64,000 bases of DNA, taken from Steroidobacteraceae bacterium (lineage in GTDB: Bacteria > Pseudomonadota > Gammaproteobacteria > Steroidobacterales > Steroidobacteraceae). Position numbers and translations under genes: made by a program. Each line of letters opens with the position of its first letter. Position 1 is the stretch's first letter. The notes below the pieces were generated by a model that had not been told where the DNA came from, made no database searches, and saw only the letters and a list, made by a program, of their open reading frames with translations. Shown here in pieces: positions 17,644 through 26,884 of the stretch. Location of the stretch: assembly GCA_019634895.1 (NCBI GenBank), contig JAHCAM010000002.1, positions 124,001 through 188,000 on the forward strand. The letters run 5' to 3'.

Positions 17644-19674
17644 TCAGTTCCCGGCGGCGGTGATGCGCGGCGGATCCGCGAAACGGCGCACCCCGAGGGC
17701 CTCGTAGATCGCGGCGGGGGAGTAACCCTCGCCGCCCTTCAGCACGTAGGCGATGCGGCGGATGTCGGAGATGTTCCGCGCCGGGTCGCCGTCCACCAGG
17801 ATGAGGTCGGCGCGCAGGCCCGGCGCAATGCGCCCGGTCTCGCCCTCGAGGCCGGTGTAGCGAGCGCCGTTCAGCGTGGCGATGCGGATCGCCTCGCCCG
17901 GCGGGATGCCGGCCTGCACGTAGAGCTCGAGTTCGCGGTGCAGGGCGAAGCCGGCGGTATTGTCGGTCCCGGCGACCAGCGGCACGCCCGCTGCGTGCAG
18001 CCTGCCGACGAACGCGACCATCTTCGCCCAGGAAGCGCGGTAGGCGGCGATGTTGCCGTCGTTCACTTCCATCGAATTGCTGCGCCAGTCGCGCTGCGTC
18101 GCGAACGGGACGTGATCCGCGACCGCGGCGAGCGCCGGGTCCATCTCTCCCTGCCGCTGGTTGTACATCGCCTCGAAGGTGTTGAGCGTGGCGTCCACGA
18201 CGGTGCCCCTGGAGGCGAGCAGCGCGATGTAGTCGCGCACCGGCTGCGAATCGAGGTCGAGCGCCCCGGTGCGCTCGCCGACCAGCGTGAACCGCGCCAG
18301 GGTGCGCGAATCGGTGTCGGCATCGGAGACGAAGTTCAGCATGACCTGGTTGATGTGCTGGAGTTCGTCGTAGCCCTCGCGCACCACCCGTTCCGAGCGG
18401 CTGAAGGCGGGCACGTGGCCGCTGACGCGCAGCCCGCGCGCATGCGCATGGGCGGCGATCGGCGCCACCCACTCCGGGCGGATCGAGTTGTAGAGCTTGA
18501 TCTGGCGGTAGCCGCGCTGGGCGTACCAGTCGACCGCGTCGCGCGCCTGCTCCACGCTGCCGACCACGAAGCCGCCGCGCGAGGAGAACGGGCTCTCGCC
18601 CTCGATGTAGCCGGCCGGCACGATGCGCGGCCCGGCCAGTTCGCCCGCCTCGATCCCGGCCATCAGCCTCTCGAGCAGCGGGTTGTCGTTGCCCATGTCG
18701 CGTGAGGTGGTGACGCCGCCTGCGAGCTGCAGCGCGGCGTTCCAGCCGTCCTCGTGCGTGTGCATGTCGAACAGCCCCGGCAGCAGCGCCCGGCCGCCGC
18801 CTTCGATCACGGTCGCCGCCTGCTGCGCCGGCGAGCCGGCGGGGTAGACGGCGGCAATGCGGCCGAGATGCAGGTACACGTCCGACGGCGGGGCCAGTGC
18901 GGCCGTCGCGGTGTCGAACGGCCGCACGTTGCGGATCAGCACGGGGCCCGGCAGGGACTGCCTGCCGGCCGACCCAATGCGGCGCAACTGCGCGGTCTCG
19001 GCCTCGCCCTGCACGCGCTCGAGTTCCGGCGAATGCTGCTCGAAACCGCGTGCGATCACGTGCGCGCCGCCCGCGGATATGCGCGCGAACAGGCGCTGTG
19101 TCCCCGCCGCTTCAAGCCACACCCAGGCAGGCTCCAGGCCGAGCCCCGTGATCATGACGAGCGCGACGTCGCGTGCGCCGCCGGCGTCGGCCACGCGCAG
19201 TTCGCGCACGCGCTCCGCACGCAATTCCCCGCCTGGCAGCGCGGCGATGGTCTTGCCAGGGGCGGCCAGCGCCGCGCGCGCGAGCATGGCGCGCGCCTCC
19301 GGGCTGCCGTTGACCGGCACATAGATCGCGGGACCCGCGACCCGCAGCGTGCCGCGCTCCGACGCCGACTGCCAGCGGGCGCGGCCGCGCCCGAGGTCGA
19401 AGCGCTCGTCGAGCAGGGCCCCGAAAGTGGATCTGCCACGCAGCCGGTAGCGGTGGAACGTGCCGTCCGCGGCGGGCGTGAATGTCTCCTCGAGATCCGG
19501 CCCGCGGCCGTTGTCGCGGTGCGAGTAGCTGACGCGCACGGTGCCGTCGCCGCCGATGACCGTGGTCTGCGCGCCCGAGGGCCGGCCGGAGTGCAGCACG
19601 GTGTACTCGTACGTGGTGCCGGCCTGCGCAACGCCGGCGAGCGCGAGCGCGCCCAGCAGGGCCAAGTGTCTCAT
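17644..19674 (-). CDS. secreted amidohydrolase (metal-dependent, prolidase/imidazolonepropionase-like)
   Basis: This is a 676-residue exported protein with a signal peptide (LALLGALALAGVAQA) and a beta-rich N-terminal region of about 230 residues. An amidohydrolase TIM barrel follows, with the metal-binding HxH in LPGLFDMHTHEDG, the lysine in QIKLYNSI (candidate carboxylated ligand), His in SGHVPAF and LQHINQ, and the final Asp in VAGTDNTAGF. The C-terminal block GLRADLILVDGDP is typical of this superfamily. The start is ATG 19674, with GGGAGC upstream. It lies 11 bases after the DUF885-like gene, so the two probably form an operon of periplasmic hydrolases. The substrate is not deducible. 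Confidence 0.87.
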   Translation of the reverse strand: MRHLALLGALALAGVAQAGTTYEYTVLHSGRPSGAQTTVIGGDGTVRVSYSHRDNGRGPDLEETFTPAADGTFHRYRLRGRSTFGALLDERFDLGRGRARWQSASERGTLRVAGPAIYVPVNGSPEARAMLARAALAAPGKTIAALPGGELRAERVRELRVADAGGARDVALVMITGLGLEPAWVWLEAAGTQRLFARISAGGAHVIARGFEQHSPELERVQGEAETAQLRRIGSAGRQSLPGPVLIRNVRPFDTATAALAPPSDVYLHLGRIAAVYPAGSPAQQAATVIEGGGRALLPGLFDMHTHEDGWNAALQLAGGVTTSRDMGNDNPLLERLMAGIEAGELAGPRIVPAGYIEGESPFSSRGGFVVGSVEQARDAVDWYAQRGYRQIKLYNSIRPEWVAPIAAHAHARGLRVSGHVPAFSRSERVVREGYDELQHINQVMLNFVSDADTDSRTLARFTLVGERTGALDLDSQPVRDYIALLASRGTVVDATLNTFEAMYNQRQGEMDPALAAVADHVPFATQRDWRSNSMEVNDGNIAAYRASWAKMVAFVGRLHAAGVPLVAGTDNTAGFALHRELELYVQAGIPPGEAIRIATLNGARYTGLEGETGRIAPGLRADLILVDGDPARNISDIRRIAYVLKGGEGYSPAAIYEALGVRRFADPPRITAAGN

Positions 19675-19685
19675 GGTGCTCCCGT

Positions 19686-21344
19686 TCAGTGAGTCGTGCC
19701 GGTCCGCAACGAGCGGATCTGGTCCTCGTGCCCGGTCAGCTGCCAGCGGATCAGCGACACCGGGATCATGCCGGCCCCGTTCACCTCGTCGAAGAAACGG
19801 CGCATCGAGAACGCGTCGCCGAGCTGGTCCGCGCGCTCGCGGACCAGGTCCTCCAGCAGCTGCTTGCCGGTGACGTAGCTGGTGCCGTAGCCGGGCTGGC
19901 GCAGGTAGAGCTGCTGCTCGAAGCCGAGCAGGTCGAGGTCCGGGCGCATCCAGCCGCGCGGCGTCCATTTCACCTGGAAGGCCTTGGCCTCGGCCAGGTC
20001 GAACTGGTTGTCGTGCGCGTACAGCGAGGCCAGCCCGCGCGCCGCGCGCTGCGCCAGCATGATCCAGACGATTTCCCGCGCGCGCGGCTGCCCGTCGTAC
20101 AGGCCCGCGTGCAGCATGAATTCCTCCATCGCGGTCGCCATGCCCTCGGCGCGGCTGTCCCAGATGTTGTAGAGCAGCGGCACGCGCCGCACCGGGCTCG
20201 GGTGCGGCTCGTCGCGCATGCGCGCCAGGTCCCACCAGTGGTAGAAGTGGGTGTACAGGGTCAGCGGCTCGTAGTGCGTGGCGATGGCGAAGAAGTTGCG
20301 CTGCTCGACGGGCACGTAGTGCCAGAGCTTGGCCCGCAGCGCCGGGTCCATGTTGTCGCGCATCGGGTAGAGGTCGCGGTCCGACAGGAACTTCAGGAAG
20401 CGCGTGACCGCCTCGTTCGCGCGCCGGTCGTACTCCTCCGGTGACCCGATCACCGGCAGCTGCGGCAGCCCGCGGTTGCGTTCCTCTTCCAGCTTGAGCG
20501 CGGCGTGGCTGCGCGCGAGCTCGCGCTTCAGCAGTTCCACTTCCTGCTCCCAGGTCATCGGCACGAGGTGGACGTGCTGCAGGCTCCAGCTGTAGTTCTC
20601 CCGGCCGATGCCCGAGGGCCCGGTCTTCCCGGGCGCCTCGGCGTCCAGCCAGTCCGCAAACTGCACGGTCGCCTCGCGCGCTTCGCGGATCGCGCGCGCG
20701 AGCCGCGCGCTGCCGCCGGCCGCGCGCTTCGAGAGCGCATCCAGCGAGGCGAGCTGCTCGCGGATCGTGCCGGCGCCCGTGACCCACAGGTCGCGCGCGT
20801 TGCCGGTGAGGTTGCCGCGCGCCTGGCGGTAGAGCGGCGGGATGACGGCGAGCTCGCGCACCAGCTTCGCCTCCGCCTCGCGCGAGAGCGGGAAGGAGTA
20901 GGTCCAGACCTCCAGCGCGCAGTGGATCGTCGGACCTTCGTGGGCCGGCGTGTCGCTCTGCTCGTTCCACAGCACCTGGTACCAGGCCGGGTCGCGCTCC
21001 CAGGGCCTGAGCACGCGCACGTAGAAGTCGAAGCCGTTCATCTCGGCGCGCAGGATCTCGTGGTCCACGCGCTGCTCGACCGGCCATGCCGAGGAGTCGA
21101 TGGCGGCGAGGCGCTCGCGGAAGCGCGCGAGCTCGGCGTGCCGGCGCGCGAAGGTCGCGGCCGTGTAGTCCGGGGCGCCGCCGGCCAGCGGCGGCTGCTC
21201 GAATCCGCGCCAGTCCTGGTGCAGTTGCAGCAAGTGGCCGTAGCCGTCCATCACCGCCTGTTCCTCCGCCCCGGCCGTTCCAATCACCGCCAGCGCGGCG
21301 GCGAGGAGCAGGGCCGGACTGCCGATCGTCGTGGGTGTGCGCAT
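19686..21344 (-). CDS. DUF885-like secreted protein lacking the HEAxPGHH metal motif
   Basis: This is a 552-residue exported protein with a signal peptide (ALLLAAALAVIGTAGA). Its C-terminal half aligns by eye with DUF885: WDSRAEGMATAMEEFML corresponds to the EGWALYSE block and LRQPGYGTSYVTGKQLLEDL to the [12 protein letters not shown] block. The family's zinc-binding HEAxPGHH is absent; the equivalent stretch is THFYHWWDLARMRDEPHPSP. It may be a non-catalytic or differently catalytic paralogue of the gene at 1061-2821. It is transcribed just ahead of the amidohydrolase gene. Confidence 0.75.
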   Translation of the reverse strand: MRTPTTIGSPALLLAAALAVIGTAGAEEQAVMDGYGHLLQLHQDWRGFEQPPLAGGAPDYTAATFARRHAELARFRERLAAIDSSAWPVEQRVDHEILRAEMNGFDFYVRVLRPWERDPAWYQVLWNEQSDTPAHEGPTIHCALEVWTYSFPLSREAEAKLVRELAVIPPLYRQARGNLTGNARDLWVTGAGTIREQLASLDALSKRAAGGSARLARAIREAREATVQFADWLDAEAPGKTGPSGIGRENYSWSLQHVHLVPMTWEQEVELLKRELARSHAALKLEEERNRGLPQLPVIGSPEEYDRRANEAVTRFLKFLSDRDLYPMRDNMDPALRAKLWHYVPVEQRNFFAIATHYEPLTLYTHFYHWWDLARMRDEPHPSPVRRVPLLYNIWDSRAEGMATAMEEFMLHAGLYDGQPRAREIVWIMLAQRAARGLASLYAHDNQFDLAEAKAFQVKWTPRGWMRPDLDLLGFEQQLYLRQPGYGTSYVTGKQLLEDLVRERADQLGDAFSMRRFFDEVNGAGMIPVSLIRWQLTGHEDQIRSLRTGTTH

Positions 21345-21430
21345 AGGCCGCCGATTCTAGTGCCAATTGCTATTCCGGGCGATCCGGTGTATTTCGAGTG
21401 CGCTGCCACAGGCAATCCCGGGAGGGACGA

Positions 21431-23104
21431 ATGAACCGCAATGTCGTTCTGGCGCTCGTCGTCGTCGCCGCCGCAGCGGCGGGCTTCTACGTATATGGAA
21501 GCTACAAGGCCGGCAACGCGGCGCCCGATCTCGCGCCGGTCGGCGCAACGCTGCTCGACGGCCTGGGCGACTACAGCCTGCCCGTCACCTCGGAGCACCC
21601 GGAAGTCCAGCGCTGGTTCGACCAGGGCCTCGCGCTTACCTACGGCTTCAATCATGACGCCGCGGAGCGCTCGTTCCTGAAGGCCGCCGAACTCGACCCG
21701 GACTGCGCGATGTGCTGGTGGGGCGCGGCGCTGGTGCTGGGCCCGCACGTCAACGCCTCCATGGACCCGGCCAACAACCCCAAGGCCTGGGACCGCCTGC
21801 AGCGCGCCCGCGCGGCGGCAGAGGGAACGAACGAGCGCGAGCGCGCCTGGGTCGAGGCGCTGGCCTCGCGTTACGCGGAGGCGCCGCCCGAGGACCGCAG
21901 GCCGCTGGACGAAGCCTACGCAGAGGCCATGGGCCGGCTGGCCGCGCAGTATCCGGACGACCTGGACGTGGCCGTGCTGCACGCCGAGGCGTTGATGGAC
22001 CTGCAGCCCTGGGACTACTGGGACGCGCAGGGGCAGCCGAAGGGCGGCACCGCACAGGTCGTGTCCGTGCTCGAGTCGGTGATGGCGCGCAATCCGGATC
22101 ATGCCGGCGCGCTGCACCTCTACGTGCACGCGGTCGAGGCCTCGCCCGACCCGTCGAAGGGCGTGGCGGCCGCCGACCGGCTGCGCGAGCTGGTGCCGGG
22201 CTCGGGGCACCTGGTGCACATGCCGGCGCACATCTACGCGCGCGTGGGGCGCTTCCACGATGCGGTCATCGCCAACCAGAAGGCGATCGCCGCCGACGAC
22301 GCCTACCTCGCGATCTGCAAGCCGGGTCCCGGGGTGTATCCGCTCGGCTATGTCCCCCACAACCACCATTTTCTCTGGTTCGCGGCGACGATGGGCGGCT
22401 CGAGCGCCATTGCGATCGAGGCGGCGCGCACCACCGGCGAGAAGACCAGCGACCCGCAGCTCATGCGCATGCCGGGCTTCGAGGCGATGCAGAATTTCGC
22501 CCTGACGCCGCTGCTTGCCGACGTGCGCTTCGGGCGCTGGGAGCAGGTGGTCGCGACGCCGAAGCCGGCGGATGACCTGCCGTACATGCAGGCGTTCTGG
22601 CACTACGCACAGGGCATGGCCGCGGTCAGCCAGGGCCGCATCGACGACGCGCGCGGCAATCACGAGTTTCTCGTCAAGGCATCGGCGGACCCCGCGATCG
22701 AGGCGATGATGGCCTGGGACCGCTATTCACTGATCGGCGGCGTCAGGATCGCGGAGCGATTCGTGGCCGCGGCGATCGCGCGCGCGGCGCGGGACTACGA
22801 CGCGGGCGTCGCCGCGCTCGAACAGGCGGTCGCGATCGAAGACACGCTGCCGTACGACGAACCGCCGGGCTGGCACTGGCCGGTGCGGCAGGCCCTGGGG
22901 GCGCTGCTGCTCGAGGCCGGAAAGCCGAAACTGGCGGAGCAGGCGTATCGCGAGGAACTTCGGCGCAATCCCGAAAACGGCTGGTCGCTGCACGGCCTCG
23001 CGCAGTCGTTGCGCGCGCAGGGCCGCAGGGCCGAGGCCGAGGCCGTGGATGCGCGCTTCGCCGCCGCCTGGGCCCACGCCGATGTCGACCTCGGCAAGAC
23101 CTGA
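21431..23104 (+). CDS. membrane-anchored tetratricopeptide repeat protein
   Basis: This 557-residue protein has an N-terminal hydrophobic anchor or signal (VVLALVVVAAAAAGFYVYG) and multiple TPR-like helical pairs. Distinctive conserved-looking segments are DPDCAMCWWGAAL, HAGALHLYVHAVEASP, HLVHMPAHIYARVGR and YVPHNHHFLWFAA. The histidine/cysteine-rich pattern recurs in a family of uncharacterised bacterial TPR proteins and hints at metal or haem contact, though no CxxCH is present. ATG 21431 has GGGAGGGA 4 bases upstream. It is divergent from the DUF885-like gene and convergent with the Sco gene. Role unknown. Confidence 0.75.
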   Translation: MNRNVVLALVVVAAAAAGFYVYGSYKAGNAAPDLAPVGATLLDGLGDYSLPVTSEHPEVQRWFDQGLALTYGFNHDAAERSFLKAAELDPDCAMCWWGAALVLGPHVNASMDPANNPKAWDRLQRARAAAEGTNERERAWVEALASRYAEAPPEDRRPLDEAYAEAMGRLAAQYPDDLDVAVLHAEALMDLQPWDYWDAQGQPKGGTAQVVSVLESVMARNPDHAGALHLYVHAVEASPDPSKGVAAADRLRELVPGSGHLVHMPAHIYARVGRFHDAVIANQKAIAADDAYLAICKPGPGVYPLGYVPHNHHFLWFAATMGGSSAIAIEAARTTGEKTSDPQLMRMPGFEAMQNFALTPLLADVRFGRWEQVVATPKPADDLPYMQAFWHYAQGMAAVSQGRIDDARGNHEFLVKASADPAIEAMMAWDRYSLIGGVRIAERFVAAAIARAARDYDAGVAALEQAVAIEDTLPYDEPPGWHWPVRQALGALLLEAGKPKLAEQAYREELRRNPENGWSLHGLAQSLRAQGRRAEAEAVDARFAAAWAHADVDLGKT

Positions 23105-23124
23105 GCGCGCAGCGGCGCGGGAGA

Positions 23125-23745
23125 TCAGCCGGCGTTGCCGGTGAGCGCGGCGAGGTCGGCGGCGAGCGCCGCCGTGTCGTGCGGGGGCCGGAAGTAGCCG
23201 GCAACGCGTGCCCGCGGATCGATCAGCACCAGCGCCGCCGAGTGGTCGACGGTGTAGTCGCCGCCCGTGCCCGGATTGCGGACCTGCGCGAGCCCCAGCT
23301 GCGCGGTGAAAGCCTCCACCTGCGCGGGCGTGCCGGTGGCGCCGGTCAGCCCCGCGCCGAAGTGCGCGAGGTACTCGGCGACGCGCTCGGGCGGATCGCG
23401 CTCCGGATCCACGCTCAGGAACAGGATGCGCAGCGAATCCCCGGGCACTCGGGCCCGCAGTTCGCCGAGTTGCAGCAGCGTCGTCGGGCAGAGGTCCGGA
23501 CAATGCGTGAAGCCGGAGAACACGACGGTCCAGCGGCCCTCGAAGTCGCGCCGGCCGAGCGTGCCGCCCCGGTGGTCCAGCAGCGTGAAGTCCGCCAGCC
23601 TGCGCGGCTGTTCGAGCGCGGTGCCCGATCGCAGCTCGAGGTGCGCGCGGCCACCGAGCAGTGCGGCGGCGCCGACGCCGGCCGCGATCGCCGCGAGCGC
23701 CAGGAAGCGCACCGGGAGGCGCCGCGGCGACGTCGCTTCAGGCAC
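23125..23745 (-). CDS. SCO1/SenC family copper chaperone / thiol protein
   Basis: This 206-residue membrane-anchored thioredoxin-fold protein has an N-terminal helix (FLALAAIAAGVGAAALLGG). The copper-binding CPDLCP gives Cys82 and Cys86, and the partner His168 lies in VDHSAALVLID, so the complete Sco metal site is present. Sco proteins deliver copper to cytochrome oxidase CuA or act as periplasmic thiol reductases. No oxidase genes are nearby; it overlaps the upstream Tat-type amidohydrolase gene by 8 bases. Confidence 0.92.
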   Translation of the reverse strand: MPEATSPRRLPVRFLALAAIAAGVGAAALLGGRAHLELRSGTALEQPRRLADFTLLDHRGGTLGRRDFEGRWTVVFSGFTHCPDLCPTTLLQLGELRARVPGDSLRILFLSVDPERDPPERVAEYLAHFGAGLTGATGTPAQVEAFTAQLGLAQVRNPGTGGDYTVDHSAALVLIDPRARVAGYFRPPHDTAALAADLAALTGNAG

Positions 23746-25204
23746 GGGATCCGCCGTTCCAGCCCAGCAGGTTCAGGAATTCGCGCCGCGTCTTCGGCCC
23801 GCGCGTGAGGAAATGCGGCTGCGGCCGCTCGCGGTAGGCGAGCCGTTCGCCTGCGACCGCGTCGCTGCGGGTGCGCAGGCGGACCTCCTCGGCGGAGATG
23901 CCGTAGGGCCGGGTCGCGTTCAGGCCGAAGATCTTCGCCCGCAACGCCGGCGTGATCTCCGGGTAGCCGTAGCGCTCGCGGAACTCCGGGGAGATCTGGA
24001 AGGCGCGGAAGGCCTGGATCTGGTCCTGTGGCGAGCCATACCAGATCGAGTCCGTGCCCCACAGCACGTTGTCCGGCCCGCAGTGCTTCAGCAGCTTGCC
24101 GAGCGCATGCGCAGCCTGCCCGGGATCGCGCATCAGGAAGCGCCAGGTGCTGCCGAGCTCGGCGTAGACGTTGCTGCCCGGGCCGATGCCGGAGTCCTGC
24201 AGCGAACGGATCAGCGTATCGATGCCGTCGCCGCCCGCGTTCTCGCCGTAGGCCTTTTCCTCCACCCCGGCGACGAAGCCCGAGTGGTAGATCAGGAAAC
24301 TCACGTCCGGAAAGCGCTTCGCGATCGGACCGACGTCGCTGCACTGGCTGTGCTGGTAGGAGCGCGGCCCGAACGGCAGGCCCTTGTGCACGCAGATCAC
24401 CCTGATGCCCAGCCGGCGCGCCTCCTCGACGAAGCGGATGCCGGCGTCGTCGGTCAGGAAGAAGCCGTCGCCGTCCGGTCCCCACTGCGTGTAGGTCTTC
24501 CAGGCGCAGACGCCGAATTCCTCCGCCAGGCGCGGCATGTCCTCGATGTCGCCCGGCTGGTTCGGGTTGACGCGGCCATGGATCAGCAGGCGATGGTTGC
24601 CCTCCATGCGCTCGACGATCTGCCGCACGGCGTCCGCCGACTCGATCTCGAGCGGCGAGGCGTCGCGGCGCGCCGGCACGAAGGACAGCACCATCATGTC
24701 CGTGTCGCTGTCGAGGAACACGTCCTTCACGAACTCGTCGGCGGAGAGGCAGGCGAGATGGCTGCGCGGCGTCCTGCCGTCGGCCAGCGCGCATCCCGCC
24801 TTCGGCGCCCAGCTGAACGCGGCTTCCGGCGCCACCTTCAGCCACGCCGCGGTCGGGTCCACGTAATGCCCCTGCACGTCGAAGATGAACTCGCCGCTCT
24901 CGAGCGTGGCCGCCGCGGCGGGCTCGAGCGCGGCGGCCGCGGGCAGGTCGAAGAAACCGCCGCGGCGTCCGGCCGCGGCATTCGCGGCATTGAACGCCAG
25001 CAGGGTGCTGGCCGCGCCGCAGGCGGAAACCAGGAAGTCGCGGCGGCCGAGGCCGAGGCGTTTCGAGTGGGAATCGGCAGCCAGCTGCGCCAGGTGGTTC
25101 GCGTGCTGGTTCGTGGCGGAGAGCGGCACCGGCTCGAACTCGCCGTTGCTGGTCGAATCGAGCTTGATCGGCAGGCGCAGGCCTTGCGGGTCGATCGCAT
25201 GCAT
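23738..25204 (-). CDS. Tat-exported amidohydrolase-2 family protein
   Basis: This 488-residue protein has a twin-arginine signal positioned unusually far in, near residue 54 (GLGRRDFLVSACGAASTLLA), after a hydrophilic leader. The TIM-barrel hydrolase features resemble the ACMSD/amidohydrolase-2 group: FDVQGHYVDP near the start of the barrel, ICVHKGLP, IYHSGFVAGVEE and the late aspartate in VLWGTDSIWYGSP. The end is translationally coupled to the Sco gene. A TATACT hexamer lies 42-47 bases upstream. The substrate is unknown; the export route suggests it folds with its metal in the cytoplasm. Confidence 0.82.
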   Translation of the reverse strand: MHAIDPQGLRLPIKLDSTSNGEFEPVPLSATNQHANHLAQLAADSHSKRLGLGRRDFLVSACGAASTLLAFNAANAAAGRRGGFFDLPAAAALEPAAAATLESGEFIFDVQGHYVDPTAAWLKVAPEAAFSWAPKAGCALADGRTPRSHLACLSADEFVKDVFLDSDTDMMVLSFVPARRDASPLEIESADAVRQIVERMEGNHRLLIHGRVNPNQPGDIEDMPRLAEEFGVCAWKTYTQWGPDGDGFFLTDDAGIRFVEEARRLGIRVICVHKGLPFGPRSYQHSQCSDVGPIAKRFPDVSFLIYHSGFVAGVEEKAYGENAGGDGIDTLIRSLQDSGIGPGSNVYAELGSTWRFLMRDPGQAAHALGKLLKHCGPDNVLWGTDSIWYGSPQDQIQAFRAFQISPEFRERYGYPEITPALRAKIFGLNATRPYGISAEEVRLRTRSDAVAGERLAYRERPQPHFLTRGPKTRREFLNLLGWNGGSRA

Positions 25205-25245
25205 CGCGGGATCCCTCGTGCATCCTTCCGGCGGCGGCTGGCGCC

Positions 25246-25251
25246 AGTATA
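25246..25251 (-). promoter_or_regulatory. candidate -10 element for the amidohydrolase-sco pair
   Basis: TATACT on the minus strand would start transcription about 35 bases upstream of the amidohydrolase ATG at 25204. No convincing -35 hexamer was found at 16-18 bases. Confidence 0.35.
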
Positions 25252-25292
25252 GACCCCGGCATCCACGGCCTGCCGCTGCGCGGCCACAGGCC

Positions 25293-25311
25293 GGCGCAAT
25301 CGCGTTGCGCC
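25293..25311. promoter_or_regulatory. inverted repeat upstream of the MBL-fold gene
   Basis: GGCGCAA-TCGCG-TTGCGCC is a perfect 7-bp inverted repeat in the 162-base divergent region between the amidohydrolase and MBL genes, about 56 bases before the MBL start. It could be an operator or a leader hairpin. No regulator can be assigned. Confidence 0.35.
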
Positions 25312-25366
25312 GCCCGGTGGGCGGGCCTAGCTTGCAGCCAGCCCGTCATCTCCAGGAGACGTCCCC

Positions 25367-26872
25367 ATGTTGCGGCCGGCCCTTGCCATCGTCCTGGCGG
25401 CATCCGCGGCAGTCATCGCCGCCGCCGACAATCCCGAGACCATCACCGAGCGTTCGCAGGAGCGCGCCCGCCAGGTGCTCGACCGGGCCGTGGCCGCCAA
25501 CGGCGGCGCCGAGGCGCTGCGCGCGGTCAGGGCCGTGCGCCTGCACCTCGATGGCGAAACCTGGCCGCGCTTCCAGATGACGACGCCCGAGCCGCCGTTC
25601 GAGGGCGGGCGGCTGCGCGAGACGCTGCTGGTCGACCTCGAGAACAACCGCCTGCGCCTGGACCAGCGCACCGGCGGTTTCGGCTTCGAGGGAGACATCT
25701 CGATCTCGATCGCCGGCGGCCAGGGCAGCAGCTACGACCATCGGGCCCGCACCACGACGCCGATTCCGGCGGCGCAGGCGACCCAGCAGCAGTTCATCCA
25801 GTACTACCGGCGCCTGCCGAATCTGCTGCTGCGCCAGGCGCTCGACCGCCAGAACACGCTGCGTCACCTGGGCGAGGACGACTTCCAGGGCCGCCGCCAC
25901 GACGTGTTCACCTTCGTGATGCCGGACACGGTGCAGGTGTCGGTGTTCGTGGACGCCGCGTCCGGTCTGGTCTCGAAGTACGAGCTGATCTTCACCGATC
26001 CCATGACCGGCGTGGAGGCCTCCGAGATCCTCTACGGCGACTACCGCAAGGTCGGCGACTACCAGCTGCCGTCCACCTTCACCAACATGCAGGCCGGGGA
26101 CACGGTGGCGAAGTTCGCGCTGCGGGCCGAGATCAACCCGCCGATCAGCGACGACTCGTTCGTGGTCGCCGCCGGGGGATACCGGACCGTGCCGCCGCCA
26201 CCGACCGACTTCCCGCAGCAGGTGGACACGCTGGCCGCGGGCGTGCACGTCATCCGCAACGTCGCCGGCCAGAACCAGAACACGCTGGCGGTCGAGTTCG
26301 CGGACCACGTGGTTGCGCTCGAGGCGCCGGGCAGCAGCGAAGGCGCGGATGCCGTGATCGCCCGCATCAGGGAACTGGCCCCGGGCAAGCCGATCCGCTA
26401 CGTCGCGATGACGCACCACCATGGCGACCACGTGGGCGGCATCCGCAGCTTCATCGCCGAGGGCGCGACCGTCGTCACCACGCCGGGAAACCGCGGCGCG
26501 GTGGAGCGCATGGCGTCGGCGGTGCAGAACGACCGCCTGTCGCGCAGCCCGCGCAAGCCGGAGTTCCTGTTCATCGAGGGCGGCCGGCGCGTGCTGAAGG
26601 ACGCGACGCGCACGCTCGAGCTGATCGACGTCGGCCCGAATCCGCACGCGAGGGAAATGGTCATCGGCTGGTTGCCGAAGGAGAAGATCGTCTTCCAGGG
26701 CGACCTGTTCTTCGTGCCCGCCGCCGACACGCCCTTCGGCCCGCCGCAGGCGAGCACCGCCTCGTTCGCGCAGAAGCTGCGCGCGCTGGGTCTGCCGTAC
26801 GAGCGGATCGCAGGCGTGCACGGCGCGACCGCCACGCGCGCCCAGTTCGAGGAGGCGACGGCGGCGCGCTGA
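25367..26872 (+). CDS. exported metallo-beta-lactamase fold hydrolase
   Basis: This 501-residue protein has a signal peptide (ALAIVLAASAAVIAAA). About 270 residues of beta-rich N-terminal domain, resembling outer-membrane lipoprotein-sorting folds, precede an MBL domain. The zinc motif is MTHHHGDHVGGI, with later ligand candidates in DVGPNPHAREMV, VFQGDLFF and the C-terminal GVHG. ATG 25367 has AGGAG about 8 bases upstream. It is convergent with the M14 peptidase gene, 12 bases away. The hydrolytic substrate is unknown. Confidence 0.85.
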   Translation: MLRPALAIVLAASAAVIAAADNPETITERSQERARQVLDRAVAANGGAEALRAVRAVRLHLDGETWPRFQMTTPEPPFEGGRLRETLLVDLENNRLRLDQRTGGFGFEGDISISIAGGQGSSYDHRARTTTPIPAAQATQQQFIQYYRRLPNLLLRQALDRQNTLRHLGEDDFQGRRHDVFTFVMPDTVQVSVFVDAASGLVSKYELIFTDPMTGVEASEILYGDYRKVGDYQLPSTFTNMQAGDTVAKFALRAEINPPISDDSFVVAAGGYRTVPPPPTDFPQQVDTLAAGVHVIRNVAGQNQNTLAVEFADHVVALEAPGSSEGADAVIARIRELAPGKPIRYVAMTHHHGDHVGGIRSFIAEGATVVTTPGNRGAVERMASAVQNDRLSRSPRKPEFLFIEGGRRVLKDATRTLELIDVGPNPHAREMVIGWLPKEKIVFQGDLFFVPAADTPFGPPQASTASFAQKLRALGLPYERIAGVHGATATRAQFEEATAAR

Positions 26873-26884
26873 CCGGCAGCCGGC

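Noticed and set aside
17600..17680. A bidirectional terminator between the small membrane protein and the amidohydrolase
   Set aside because: CGCCGCCG/CGGCGGCG can pair but there is no T-tract and the loop lies at the gene ends; too weak to list.
17644..21366. A single 1240-residue open frame on the minus strand
   Set aside because: Its first two thirds are an Arg/Ala/Gly-rich antipattern overlapping the DUF885-like gene in another frame; only the last 676 residues are the real amidohydrolase, which has its own signal peptide and ribosome site at 19674.
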